NCBI GenBank assembly: GCA_000499405.2
Contig: HG738137.1
Location: 26,657,928-26,721,927 of the forward strand
Reading direction: 5' to 3'
DNA from: Onchocerca volvulus
Lineage: Eukaryota; Nematoda; Chromadorea; Rhabditida; Onchocercidae
DNA: 64,000 bases
This document shows positions 1-12,300 of this stretch, in pieces. The notes below the pieces were generated by a model, which saw nothing but the letters and a program-made list of their open reading frames with translations, did not search any database and was not told the origin of the DNA. The number at the start of each line of letters is the position of its first letter. Position 1 is the first letter of the stretch. Both the position numbers and the translations under genes were made by a program.

Positions 1-3000
1 TTATTATACATAATTTCCAAGAATTTGAAAACTTCGCGGGATTCAAAGTGAGTCAACGTCAAATATCTAAATTAATTTAAATTTGTTCCAACTGAAAACT
101 TCATACAATAAAAGAGTCAGATTCTTTAATCGGAATTACAAATTTTAATGAGCTGCATAGGCTGCAAAATGTTCAAAAAAACTGCATACGAAAAAATTAA
201 CAAGAAAAATTTCATTGTAATAATTACCATGTGATCTTTGACGTGATGGTTGTAATATTTGCTCTAAATCTTTCTTGCACCAAATTTTGTTCTTTAAATT
301 TTCAATATATAAATTATTTAAAATATCGAATTCTCCCAATTCAATTTTTCAAAAGTGTATTGTATTAAACTTGATTATATGCAAATTTTTTTCGGCTGAA
401 AAATATAATAATTTAATTTTTTTTTTTTTGATTTCCTTAAAATTTGCAAGTGAAGAACACGGAGAGAGAAGAATTTCTCCACCAAATATATTTTTTTTTA
501 AAATCCAGAACAAAATGAACTTTCTAGCATTGAGAATATTTCGCATTCATAAATTATGTCTTTTTTTACCATAATCGTTTCCATCTTAACACGTAATCAT
601 TTGCAGTTTTAACAGTAATGTCGCTAATTATATTTATCAGTGATAAGATAGTACTATAAACGTCATATTTTAAGAAATTATCAATTTCAGATAGGTTAGT
701 AGCATATTCTTTTCAAATAATTTTTTTGAATTCTTCTTCCGTCTGATGAATAATTGTTGCATTTCAAAAAACAATGATAAATGATATGATGATAATATGA
801 GCAGTCAAGTGTAATTTTACTTCCGAGTAATTAGTAGATGGTGTCATATTTTATGTTTCTCTAAAAAGGAAGCGGCACCTCTTAAAGTAATAGTTTGTGA
901 TGATTTCCCCTAAAATAGAAATTAATTTTAAAATTTAATTTAACGATTTCAAGAGTCAACAAATGTTTATTCTACTTGTGCAATAAGTACCTGAAATATG
1001 CATAGCAATGATCATCGGCCTAGTATTACTATTTTGGCCAGTATATATATTTGCCCGAAAATAATAAATTATTATGCTAAGGGATATTTACATTAACGAC
1101 AAATAGTGTACGCTGGAATTACACGTATGTTTCACGTTTTCTATTCTTGTCAGTTTTTTTTTTTTTTTTTCATTCCTCAGATTTTAAAAAAAAAAAAAAG
1201 AAAAAATGACATGTTTCGATCAAAATGATAATATCCTCATATTAGTTCTAGTAACTATCATTTTCATTTTATCTAGTAGAATTCGAAGAAAAACGAGCTG
1301 AAAAGTTAGAAATAAATTGAAAGAGCCCAGAATAAAAGAGCCTAGGACAATATTGCTCACTACACAATTTTACCGTAGTAATATCAGAGGCATTGAATGC
1401 ACTGAAGCCTTAACAAATCGTGATAAATAATTGCAGGAACGTTTAGAATTGATTGAAAATGATAATGGTAGTCGAGATTCTACAATGATCTGATGATTTC
1501 ATAGATAACATCATCTGGGTAAATATTCGGTTATTTTATTAACTTTTTCCAATACTTGAAGAGAAAAAAATCAACAAATTATTAAATTTTTTGAAACATC
1601 TTATTAGCAGTACAAATTTTTTTCCGATGTGTTATAAATTTTCTGTAATTTTCGATTTCAAAATTCAAATAAATTAGTAATTAATATTTCAAAAATGAGT
1701 GTTACTCTTACAGACTAAATGTTAAAAGTGTATATTTAGTGTTCAGATTCCGTCAACGACTCGAAGTTGTAAATAAGCAACTAAAAATCAGTTCAATTTA
1801 GATAGTTTTCTTAAAAATTACTTGAAAACTCAAATAAATATTCATTATTTATTAATTCAAGTAAATGTATACTATATATATATTCTTTATTCAAATAAAC
1901 AAAGGAAGAGATCAATGATTAATTATGAATTTATTTGATCCGTAGAGCAAGAAACCGTTACATCGATTATTATTGTTCAAATTGAATAATGGCAATTGCT
2001 TGAAACAATTGAAAGTAAATTGTAAAATTACGTACCAATTAGATAATCTGATTGAAACATACTTAACTTACTAGAAGTTTACGTGTAAACGTGTATTGAT
2101 CAAAAATACGCACACGTAAGTAGAAGTGAAAAATTTACTTTAAATTCTGATATGTATTTTATACATATTAATCTGTAGGCGGTATCACAATAATGTGCAT
2201 TTTTTCTAAAACGCATATTTTCAAAATGACATCAGACAAAGACGAATTATTGATTAGAATTCAGGTTTTCTATGTCCCTCATTTTACTGGCTCATTATTT
2301 ATTAATTGTGAAATTTCCAATACAACCAATTATATCAAACAATTTTACATTTAAGTCCTCCTGCCAGTCTGGTTTGGAACAAAATTAAAGCTACAAATTT
2401 TCCAATTAAAACTAATAATAAATGAAACTATTAATTTTTCGAAGGAGTTGCTTTTAAAACTTACCGTACTTCTGATAAAAATTAATGAACATAAGCAATT
2501 AGCAATGCTTTTTTCTATTTTTCTAACTTTAGTTTTTACCCATAAAATAGACTTTTTTCACTGTATTAGCAATGATTTCTCATTTTTTGTTTATCACCTT
2601 TTGATTTAATCTTTTGACCTTTTTTATCTTACTTTTAGTAATAACTAAAATCTTGATTTCAACTAGAATGATAAAAACAAAATGTTGCAAATTCGATTGG
2701 AACTTTTCCAATTGAATGGAAAATTCGCAAATCTATTTCATAATTTTGGTCTTAAATCAAAACTGCTCAGTTCCTTCTGGTCAACTGTTATTAAAATATT
2801 CGTCCAAAATTTGCTGTTTAATTTTAAACTTTCAAACTTTTAAACTAATCATAAAACTTTAAAATAAAGACAGATGGATGGAACAATTATTTATACTTAT
2901 AGTAATATCTATGCTGATATGTTCTTATCAACCAAGGTAAATATCTTTTATTTTTTGATTTGAATGGTTTGACTGAGTTGACAAAAAAAAAGCTCAAATT

Positions 3001-4640
3001 TCCCCTTCTATGTTTACGTGTCATATTTCGGATTGTAATTAAGTTTGATAAGCCAATTAATTTAATGGTTGTGATTAAGTCTGATAAGCCAATTACTTTA
3101 AAGGCTGATAATATGTTCATCGATAAGAATGCATTGTCCTATCCAAATGAATATGATATGATGGTTAGTGTTGTTAATCTTATGTGATTATATTCATTTT
3201 TTCAAATTAAAACTATTTTTCTCCAAGAAAATTGTATAAATTTTCGTTTTTGAAATGTAATAAATAGTTATTTGATTCAAACTCTTGTTTAATTTCAAAA
3301 ATTTTTGAAGTTTTTAGAAAAAAACCCAGTTTTTATCTTCATTTTTCCTTCTTTACATCAAAATATTTTTTAATGATTTCTAAATTATCTAATCATCTGA
3401 TCACAGCTGAAAATGATCAAAAGATCGTTGAAGAAAAGAAAATAATACATTATAAAACAAATCAGCAATAAAGATTGATAAATAATAAAATTAAGTGATT
3501 AATTAGACAATTGAAATCAAGCTCAATTAATGGCTAAGTAGCTGAATTGATCTGAATGATAAAGAAAAATTTGTTTGATTAAGTTTTGCTTTCTTATCAT
3601 TGAAGCTAACGGATGAATGATTCGCTCAATCAATATATTTATTGATCGAAAATTTGATACGAAAAGTCATTTTCAAGATAAGCAATGAGATCAAAAAAAG
3701 AAATTAAAAATTGAAAAATGAATGAATTAATAGTTAGAAAAGTTTTCAATCAATTTAAGAGAATCGAAAAAAGTATGAAACAAAAATCTCATAACATTTC
3801 AAGAGGCAGAATTCTTTTTACAACCATGTCATTTGATCGTTCATCTATAAATTGTCATAAAGACAAGGCGAGAAGAGTGGAGGACGAAATCATAAGAAGT
3901 GGGAAATTAGATTTCTTCTTGTTTTTTAAAAAAAGTGAAAACTGGTCTCTGAACTTGAAAATCCACATGAATAATATCTGTTTATTTTTTTAAATAATGA
4001 GAGGAAGATGCATGTTGAAAGTGATTCTTGGTTAAAATGAAAATGGCATCGATACATGAATTTCTTGAAATTGATTTATTTTTAAGAAATCTGATTTTTT
4101 AGAATTCTATAAATATATTTGAAAATTTTCTAGTCGCAAAAAAAAAGAAGAGTGTTTGGTTTGCCATTCAATCGTGCGATTTATTAAATATATATCATAT
4201 GAGAGACTTTAAATTTCTTTAAAATTAAATTGATGATTCGCAAATGCAATGAAAAAAAATAGCAGCGAATAATAGAAACGTCGAAATTTACGAACTGCGA
4301 AGTTATCTGTTACATGTGCATCAAATCTGTTCTTGAATAATTCGATATTAGCAATATTTACTGAAAAAAAAAAAATTTTTTTTTTTTTTTATTTTCTTCG
4401 AAAATCGTTTTATAATTTCCTTTGAAAATCATCAGATGCACTTTGCTGTTCCAAATGCTCTCTAATTAATTTTTGGAAAAAATAAATTAATAATTTTCTG
4501 AAATATTTAATATCGAAATTATTAATATTTTTTTCGAAATTATCCTGGAAAATGAAATCTTGCAAAAAATCATTAGAAAAGAAGTATGCAAAAAGTCTTG
4601 AAATTAATTAAAATTATTAAAAATTAATTTTAGTATTTAT

Positions 4641-4675
<35 letters not shown>

Positions 4676-5190
4676 AATTAATTATCATAAATAAAACTGC
4701 GTAGATGACATTTAATCGATAAAAAATACAACGAAAAAAATGGTCATAAATCAAGCTGTAATTGTTCAAAAAAAAAGGCTGATTATAGTGAAAGTTTCCA
4801 TTATATATGAAATATTGAATTTAATTTTATACAAGTTAAGCATTATTTAGAAGATTTTCTTTTTAATAATTAGAATCTACGAATAGTAAAGTTTCGAGCA
4901 TTATCATTTTGCATCAATTATTTTAATCAAACTAGCCAATTTTCAGATCGATTATTTTTTTTTTTTTTTAAGAGCCATTTGTATAATATTATCTTTCTTC
5001 TATTCTTTCTAATTATCATCATAAATCCTGCTGATATTATCTAATTTCGTCTTTCAGAATAATTTAAAAAAAAAAAAAAACTGATAGCATAATGCCACGT
5101 TGAAATTACGCGAATATTAAAACATTTTACAGTATCACAAAAATTGATTATAAATCACGCACTATTAATATTAAATAAATGATGATAAAA
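1..5190. other. AT-rich stretch without a supported gene
   Basis: No gene is supported here. Two weak coding-like pieces were seen. On the minus strand at about 234-345 a frame runs into a good donor (CATG|GTAATT) and contains I-W-C-K-K-D-L-E-Q. On the plus strand about 3020-3168 is open, contains a diverged 36-bp duplication (K-F-D-K-P-I / K-S-D-K-P-I) and ends at ATG|GTTAGT. Neither could be joined in phase to a convincing neighbouring exon. Both may be remnants of genes or edge exons of a gene to the left. The rest is poly-A/T runs and simple sequence. Confidence 0.5.
4645..4671. repeat. (TA)n microsatellite
   Basis: An uninterrupted TA dinucleotide run of about 13 units in intergenic sequence. 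Confidence 0.9.
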
Positions 5191-8100
5191 TTAATTCCTC
5201 AAATATTTGAAATTTTTCTTTTTTTTTTTAAATTTCTGAATATTCATAACAAGATGGGTCAACAAGGATAACATACCGTCACCAATCGTATCATCGAAAG
5301 TCCCGTTTGTAAGAATGATTACTTCTTCGGGATATTTCGAATAATTTTTCGTAATGAATTCTTGATATATGCAAATGCCAATATAATAACAAAAGAAATC
5401 ATGAAATTTACTGATATCTGTTGCGAACATAAACTTTGTCTAAAAATATATTTCAATTTGGAAAATGGATGGAAATTGCTGAATTGGTAGAAATGGTTGA
5501 TAAAAATTAATAAACTGAGGATCACTGTTTAGCCAAATTATTTGGGAAAGAAAGAATGAATCTGAATCAACAGAAGGAATTTGATTATATGAATTAGAAT
5601 TTAAAAAATTGGAATTTTGAAAAAAAAAAAAAAAGGATTTTGAGTTGAAATGATTGAAAAATTATTCGTTCGAAGTGATCTATCGCCTCAATAGTTTATG
5701 AATCGATCAAAATTTACTGCAATATTTCTCGATAATATAATTCAATGATTGGATCAAATAAATTTTGCTTGGAAACTTACATAAGCTCTTCCAATATTAG
5801 GCCGATACGACAAAATACCCATTAATACCGAAAGATCGTTCATTTCCTTCAAAATTGCAGCACCGCCATCGCCCTGCAAGTTTTCTAATTTTTTGCAAAA
5901 CTCTGTTTTTTCAAAACTTTATCATTTACAAGTTGCCGTGAAAATAAGCGTATTTTGAGAAAGTAATGGGAAATGTTTCAATCTACATTCTTTATTTCAA
6001 AACAAATTTTTAAGATAATAGAAGTTTTTAGAAGAATATCTAACTCAATTTTGTTATTCATCGACCAAGCCATTCAATGGCTTGATCAAAGCATGAATGA
6101 TTAGTTTCATTATCAATAATAAAGCAAATTTGTATATAATTTAGATTTTTTAATTCAAAAAAAGAAAAAAAGTCATTTTCAACCTCAGTGACAGTTTGTT
6201 CACCTTCGATTATCATAATGCGTGTACATGCTTGTATTGGAATGCTTGCAGGACATTCATCAATGTAAACATTATTTTCCAGGATAAGATTTAATTTAAC
6301 ATTAATTGGATTACTGCCATGTTCGTTTAACAAATTTTCTAAATTTTCCCACAAATATCATCATTTATTGCTTAATCATGCGATAGTATGGTAAATTATC
6401 ATTCAATATTCTCTAGTTCTATGAAAAACTTGCGTGATATTTCGTAAGTTTACGTGCTCTTACTTAGGTAACATCACGTAACAAAAGCACTGAGGTAATT
6501 AATTCACGTAGAATGAGCAAGAAAAATATCCTGGAAAAAACAGACTTACTTCTACGTCCGTATGAAGCAATGATATAACCGTCTCCTTCATTCCGAATTT
6601 TTGGTTCTGAAATGCATGCTACGTCGAAATTTACTTGCGCTTCAATCAAATCTTTATTTTTTTCATTTAATGTTTGTGCCAATTTATCGATCGGTTCCAC
6701 TTCGAAAATTGCAATGTCCGAAAATGCTTCATAAAAAGGTACACCAAGAATCTGCAATAAATTGTACAAATTGTTTTTTTTTAATTTCATTTTTCATCTA
6801 GTTTCATCAGATACTAATTATCGTTTATTATGTCAAAGTTACTTTTCTAATTAAGACCCATTCATCTCTTACTAAAAATAGTAAAGTTTATTTAATTAAG
6901 TTCCATTTTATGGCTTAGTTTAGGTAACGTAATAATCAAAAGTGCTCATCAGATTGCAAGAATCTTTTCAAATTAAGAGTAAAGTCCATGAAGTTTTTTT
7001 GGAAATTGTGGTGATATTATGAAGAATAAAATTAATTATTGAATAAATTGGATTGTATTCTATTTTTAAGAATAGTAGCAACTTGTCCAAACTCTAGAAT
7101 TGCTTAAATAAGATGTACTAATCACTGAATCATTATTGAATTTCTTGACTGCTTTTGCAATTAGATAAATTGATGACGCTAATTAGATAAATTGATAATG
7201 TTAATTAGATAAATTGATAACACCTAAGCACTTACTGTTAAATTATCCGAATTATTCTTCGGGTAGATAGCTAAGCAACTAAAATATTTAAAAAAAGAAC
7301 TAACAGAAGCGACATTATTGATTACTGATGACATCGGTACAAGTAATGCAATCGGTTTAATTAATGCCACTTTTCGCGTATTTTCTTTCTCAACGGGACA
7401 AGTCTAAATTAATATAATGCCAAAAATATCATTTCCTCACTTCATTCTTATGATAATATCCAGAAAACCGGGATATAAATAAGTTCCAAGGTATTTCCAA
7501 AAGTTTGGTTTGAAAAATCTGATTTTGAAAAGGTAATAGCTGAAATAGAACTTACAAATCTTAGCACATTGTCATAGTTCTCGTTCATTTTATCAATATA
7601 TAAACAAGTTGAGCCACCATAAATTTTAAATTCACTAATAGGTGTATTTTTTAGGCCGCTGGAAAATGAAACAAATGAATCGATTAGTCAAAATTATGAT
7701 TTCAAAAAAAAAATTAAAAGTTCCGAATGTAAAGAAATAGTTTTTTCTATTAAATTCTTGTAGTTGAAATCCTGATATATTATATAAATTGAAAAAAAAA
7801 CAGTTTTTTTTCTGATTTTTCTCCAGTCACCCACTTAATTTTCCGCTTTTAGGAAAATATTGAAATTTTAATAAAATTATAATTTCTCAAAAAAAAAAAA
7901 AGAAAGAAAAAAATACATACTTTTCATTAAAATCCAAACAGCTAGCAGCTGTGATGATATGACGAAAGGTAATAATGACTCCCGAACAGACATTAATATC
8001 TAAAAAAAAGAATCTTATAAATGTCCAATCTTTTCAGATATTTACTTATATTATTCATTAATAAATTATTGTAGAGATTTGCAAAATTAAATGGATTTGA

Positions 8101-8979
8101 ATAACTCAAAGTTTTGGTAAATTAAAGATTAAAGATTGGGGTTAAAGTTTAATATCATATCAAATTTAGTCTTTATGAATTAATAAAAATAAATTCTGAG
8201 AATGGCGAAAAAAACTCGACGGCGATACTATCAAAACCGAGTAAGAATTGCTGTAAAATTTCGCGCAAATAGTTCAAAATTTTAAAAGTAGTTTTAAAAA
8301 AGATTTATAAATATGACCTTGTTTTCCATCAGTTATGCCTCTGATATGAATTATCTGTACCATATAACCGTAATCAGCAGATGAAACAGTTTTTCCACCT
8401 AATAATTTGAATTGACCCTTATTTTCTTCGAATTTAACAGTATGATTGCTATATTTGTATAGCGATTCACACTTATCCATTATTGCAAGATTATCAGCTT
8501 CTGAGATTTTTCCAAATTTCTCGCATTTACCATCTAAATTTTTAAGAAAAAAAAATGTAAAAAATTTAATTCCTGAACTACGACAAAGTACAGTACATTG
8601 TCTAATGATAGCTCTTTCTCATGCTATAAGTCTTAAGTAGCTTAAAAACTTTTCTTGGCTTGCTTAAAGTTTTTATAGGAAATTCTCACACTATTGTTGT
8701 ATTTTCTAATCATTTATCTTCAAGGTGGATTTAAAAATCGAATATCATTTTTCGCTAATTTACTATGCGATAAGCAGAATATTTCCTTTATTTAAACTTT
8801 TTGGGTATTCAAGTACCGTGCATTCTTTTATGATTCAAAAAATTTTATAATCATTTTTTTTTTCAAAAATTAAAATGGACACTTGAATTAAATGGAAAAT
8901 CGGAATCAGAGGAGCGAAAAGTTGATGAACCTTGAAATGAGAACAATAAGCCTGCAATGAGTAACCACAACGAAAACAT
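5191..8979 (-). CDS. secreted trypsin-fold serine protease homologue lacking catalytic His and Ser (DUF316-like)
   Basis: Nine exons, read 8979-8883, 8533-8318, 7999-7921, 7658-7556, 7403-7305, 6751-6550, 6338-6184, 5873-5781, 5439-5191; the phases agree and the sum is 1293 nt (430 residues). It begins with a signal peptide (M-F-S-L-W-L-L-I-A-G-L-L-F-S, residues 1-18). A short pro-region follows, with K-I-S-E-A-D-N and Cys36/Cys54, resembling the start of nematode DUF316 proteins. The mature-domain start L-L-G-G is at 76-79. The motif normally T-A-A-H-C reads T-A-A-S-C (Ser124 for His). The Asp is kept (S-D210-I-A-I). The nucleophile motif GDSGGP reads GDGGAA (Gly320 for Ser). A terminal helix-like segment (T-D-I-S-K-F-H-D-F) matches the family's C-terminal helix. 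With two of three triad residues gone it should not cleave peptides; a secreted binding or regulatory role is inference. The exon 7 donor (GAG|GTTGAA) is weak. A strong GTATGT at about 5268 could instead end exon 9 and move the C-terminus. Confidence 0.8.
7159..7224. repeat. three tandem 22-bp units
   Basis: Three consecutive copies of a unit beginning AATTAGATAAATTGAT, varying only in the last six bases. It lies in an intron of the protease homologue. Confidence 0.9.
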
Positions 8980-9398
8980 AAATGAAAAATGAGATTCATT
9001 CAAAAATAAGAACTATTTATATGCTTATTTTGGTATTTTCAATAAAAATTTTATCAGATGGTCGTATGGCTAATCTGCGGTCGAATCGCAAAGATAAGAG
9101 GTCAAGTCCAGTCTGAATAGTTACAACAGTTGTATCTGAACTTGGATGCATTACTTATAAAATCAAACGATTTACATGCAAGTTTTCTTTTTTCATCACG
9201 AGAATTTTTCCAGTTAACTATTTCATTAGCCTGAAAGCATTAGAGCATTATTTCATCAGAATCTGTCGATTTTGAACATTGCGTGCACTATTAAATTTGC
9301 ATATTCTTATTTAATAAATACTTTAAATTGCAGAAAATATGTTGGCAATGTTATTTTAGAAATGAAAAGCGCAACGATTTGTATAATTTAACAGTTAG
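8980..9398. promoter_or_regulatory. 420-bp divergent intergenic region
   Basis: This separates the start codons of the minus-strand protease homologue and the plus-strand BUB1-like gene, so both 5' regions must lie here unless untranslated exons are further away. I see no clear TATA box or other motif. A short stretch near 9060-9120 looks superficially like a tRNA but does not fold as one. Confidence 0.45.
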
Positions 9399-12300
9399 AT
9401 GATATGGTTGAACGGTCGCCTGGAACTAAAACCAGAAGATTGCTTTTGTATGAAAAGTAAGAAGTTAGCAAAATTTCCGAGAATTTTTGAACTCTTTGAT
9501 TAATGCTATTGCACTTGACAGATGCTGTTCACATTATAAAATTATATCAAATTATAAAATTCATAATCATGTCAGTTAATTTGAATATTTTATATTAACC
9601 CGCAGAATTCTTTAGGTCAGATTCTGCAGACAATGAATGGAATAGACGATCCAATAATCTTATTTCAAGAGTTTGTTTTTGGATTTGTCTTTCTTTTTTT
9701 TCACAAGGTCTTTGAAATTTCCAATTTTTGTAATTCAAAATAAATTTCGATTTTTTCCAAAATTCAATTTATTTCATATTAAATAAGAAAATGGAGCTAA
9801 TCACAATTGCAGAATATCTTGCAGTTGAATGCTGCAATGGTAGAATGTGAATCATTTGATATTGCGAGACCAAATTTTATGAAATTAATTGCTCTTTGCA
9901 AGCATGAAACATATCGCAATAATGATCGATGCTTCCGTATTTTCCTACTTGCTGTTCGCTCCTTTTTTTTTAATTCAATTTTTTAATTTAATAGCAAATT
10001 CATACATAAATTCATTTAACACTTATCATTCATTTAATACTTTCATTCATTTAGCTCTTATCATTATTCTTATCAATCCCGTTCATTATATTATCACATC
10101 AACTAATATGAATTAATTTATTTCCATTTACTGTTATTAGTGATTTTTTATATTTGAAAATTTTTCACTCTATCGGAAATTTAAATTCGAAAAGAATCTG
10201 CTTAATATATTTGTAAAATATAACTACAACAATATTTTAAATGCTTATGATAAATTTCGACATTCATTTGTTCTAATTAACTTTTTAGGATTTAATTCGA
10301 AAATTTAATCATTTGGAATTAAAATGAATCAATCGTCGTTGTAAATTGCAAAGTTTTTTTTTTTAATTTTCATAAAAGAAGCGAACAAATTAATACTTAG
10401 AAATAAAATTGAACTTTTCCATTTCAATTGAAATAATGCAATAGTTTGGCAATAAAAATGAATGCCATTTATTGCAGACGAAAATTTTGAGTGATAGGAA
10501 TGCAATGAAAATGTTCAGTGTATTTTACAACAGTCAAATGTTTACGCAATTATCGGATTTTTACATTTGTTGGGCGCAACGATGTGATCAAAATCACAGT
10601 ATCATCCGAGCCATTCTAATCAAAGCATTAAGAATGGACGCCAAGCCGAAATGTTCCATTGAAATCAGGAAAAGGTCAATTTCATTTGTAATTCTCGCTA
10701 TGAAATGCGACGCAATCTGGAGAGGAAAATTCGCAATGTTCGCGAAGAAAGCGAGAGAGAGCGAATTGGAGAAGACGAAAATTGAGAATGACATAACAGA
10801 AAACGAAAGCTAATAATAGGAATTAATATTCTAAAATAGAATTAGCTGAAAGAAATTTTTGTTGATATCCAGTGATTTTTAATTTTTTATTTTCATTTCA
10901 AATTTAGCACTGAATTGGCCAAAAACAAAAATTTCAGACAATTTGTTACAAAAGAAGAAAAATTGATTCTAAGCACCAATGACAACAAGGCTAGTATTGC
11001 TCAAGCAATTGGGACATCTATTTATCCATGGGATATAAAACAGCAAACCGAACTAATGAATGAAATGAAAGCGCCAAACTTTATAAAAATTTACAATGTT
11101 AGCTTTTCGAATGTTTTTTTAGAAAAAATTTAAGTGTTAAACTTGCGGATAGTTTATGGGAATTGCTTTTGCATGGCATATGACCTCAAGCAATTTATGA
11201 AATTATTCCATAAATTAAGTAAAATAATTCAAGTCGACAGAATAAACACTTTTATTTGAAGATGAAATTATAACAATTACTAGTCAATCCTATGAATCTA
11301 CCAATTTAAATTTCAAAATTTATTATTGCTCTTTAAAAAATTCTAAGGAATAAACAAAGCATTACTTTCTTGAAAGATTTTTCCGAAATTCAATCCGGAT
11401 AACATTACTTTAATCAGTGCTTTTTTTTTTTTTTGAATTTTAGAAAAAGATGCCACCATTCAATTTTATATTTCATAAATTATCTTTTCCAAAGCAAATT
11501 TCAAACGATTCGTTAAATTATATTTGCTCTATCAAAGGCATTCCTAAACGTTATTTCATTTTGAAAGTAAGCTATATTTCTCTTATCTTATCCATCAATT
11601 ATTAACTGATAACTTTTCAAATGAGAAGTTCTTTTTCTTTTTTAAAGATAAAATGATTAGATAATTTTTGGTTTGATTTCTTTAAAATGGTACCATAGTT
11701 TCAGATACGTCCGAAGCATCAAAGTTACTGGGAGGCGTACATTTATCATTATGTGGAAGAAGAATTACAGTTAATCTCGGGAATCGTTCAAATATATCAC
11801 TGTCTTAGCTTTATTGACAAATGTTTGACTGTTCAGGAATTTACTGCAGGAACACTGAAAGTAAGTAGCCAAAGTTTGGTACAGAAAATCAATGAAAATA
11901 ACATTGTAAATCTTTTCTGAAAAATCAATAATGACCGTGCTAAAATTACATCGAGAATAACAAATCATAAATTTTAATGCTTTTCTGAAAAGCTGTAATG
12001 ATTCCGTCAACATTTCATCGGAAATTGCGAATCAGAAATTTTAATGAACTTTTCAAATAAGAAACTAAAATAAACAGGTTACCAAGATTAGAACTGGGAA
12101 ATAATAGAAAGCCATATTCCATTTCTAAGCCATACTCTAAATTGAATCATTAAATTTAGGTTTGTAAATCGAGTAAATTATTCACATAACAAAACTTAAA
12201 TAAGCAAAATGATTTCGTTGCAAAAAAAGTTTTTCATTATTTCAACAAAAAAAAAGTGCAAAATGACAATTATCATTCATCATTAACAGAATCTGGTTGA

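Noticed and set aside
130..345. Possible 3' end of a minus-strand gene
   Set aside because: An exon with a good donor at about 234 and a short terminal exon near 130-190 can be joined in phase, but the product is too short and unfamiliar to support as a gene.
3718..3993. 91-residue plus-strand frame
   Set aside because: Lys/Arg-rich middle but AT-driven ends, no splice partner and no family resemblance.
9055..9125. tRNA-like stretch (GGTCGTATGGCTAAT ... GAGGTCAAGTCC)
   Set aside because: A 4-bp anticodon-like stem is present, but the acceptor and T-arm stems do not pair and the length is short; at most a decayed relic.
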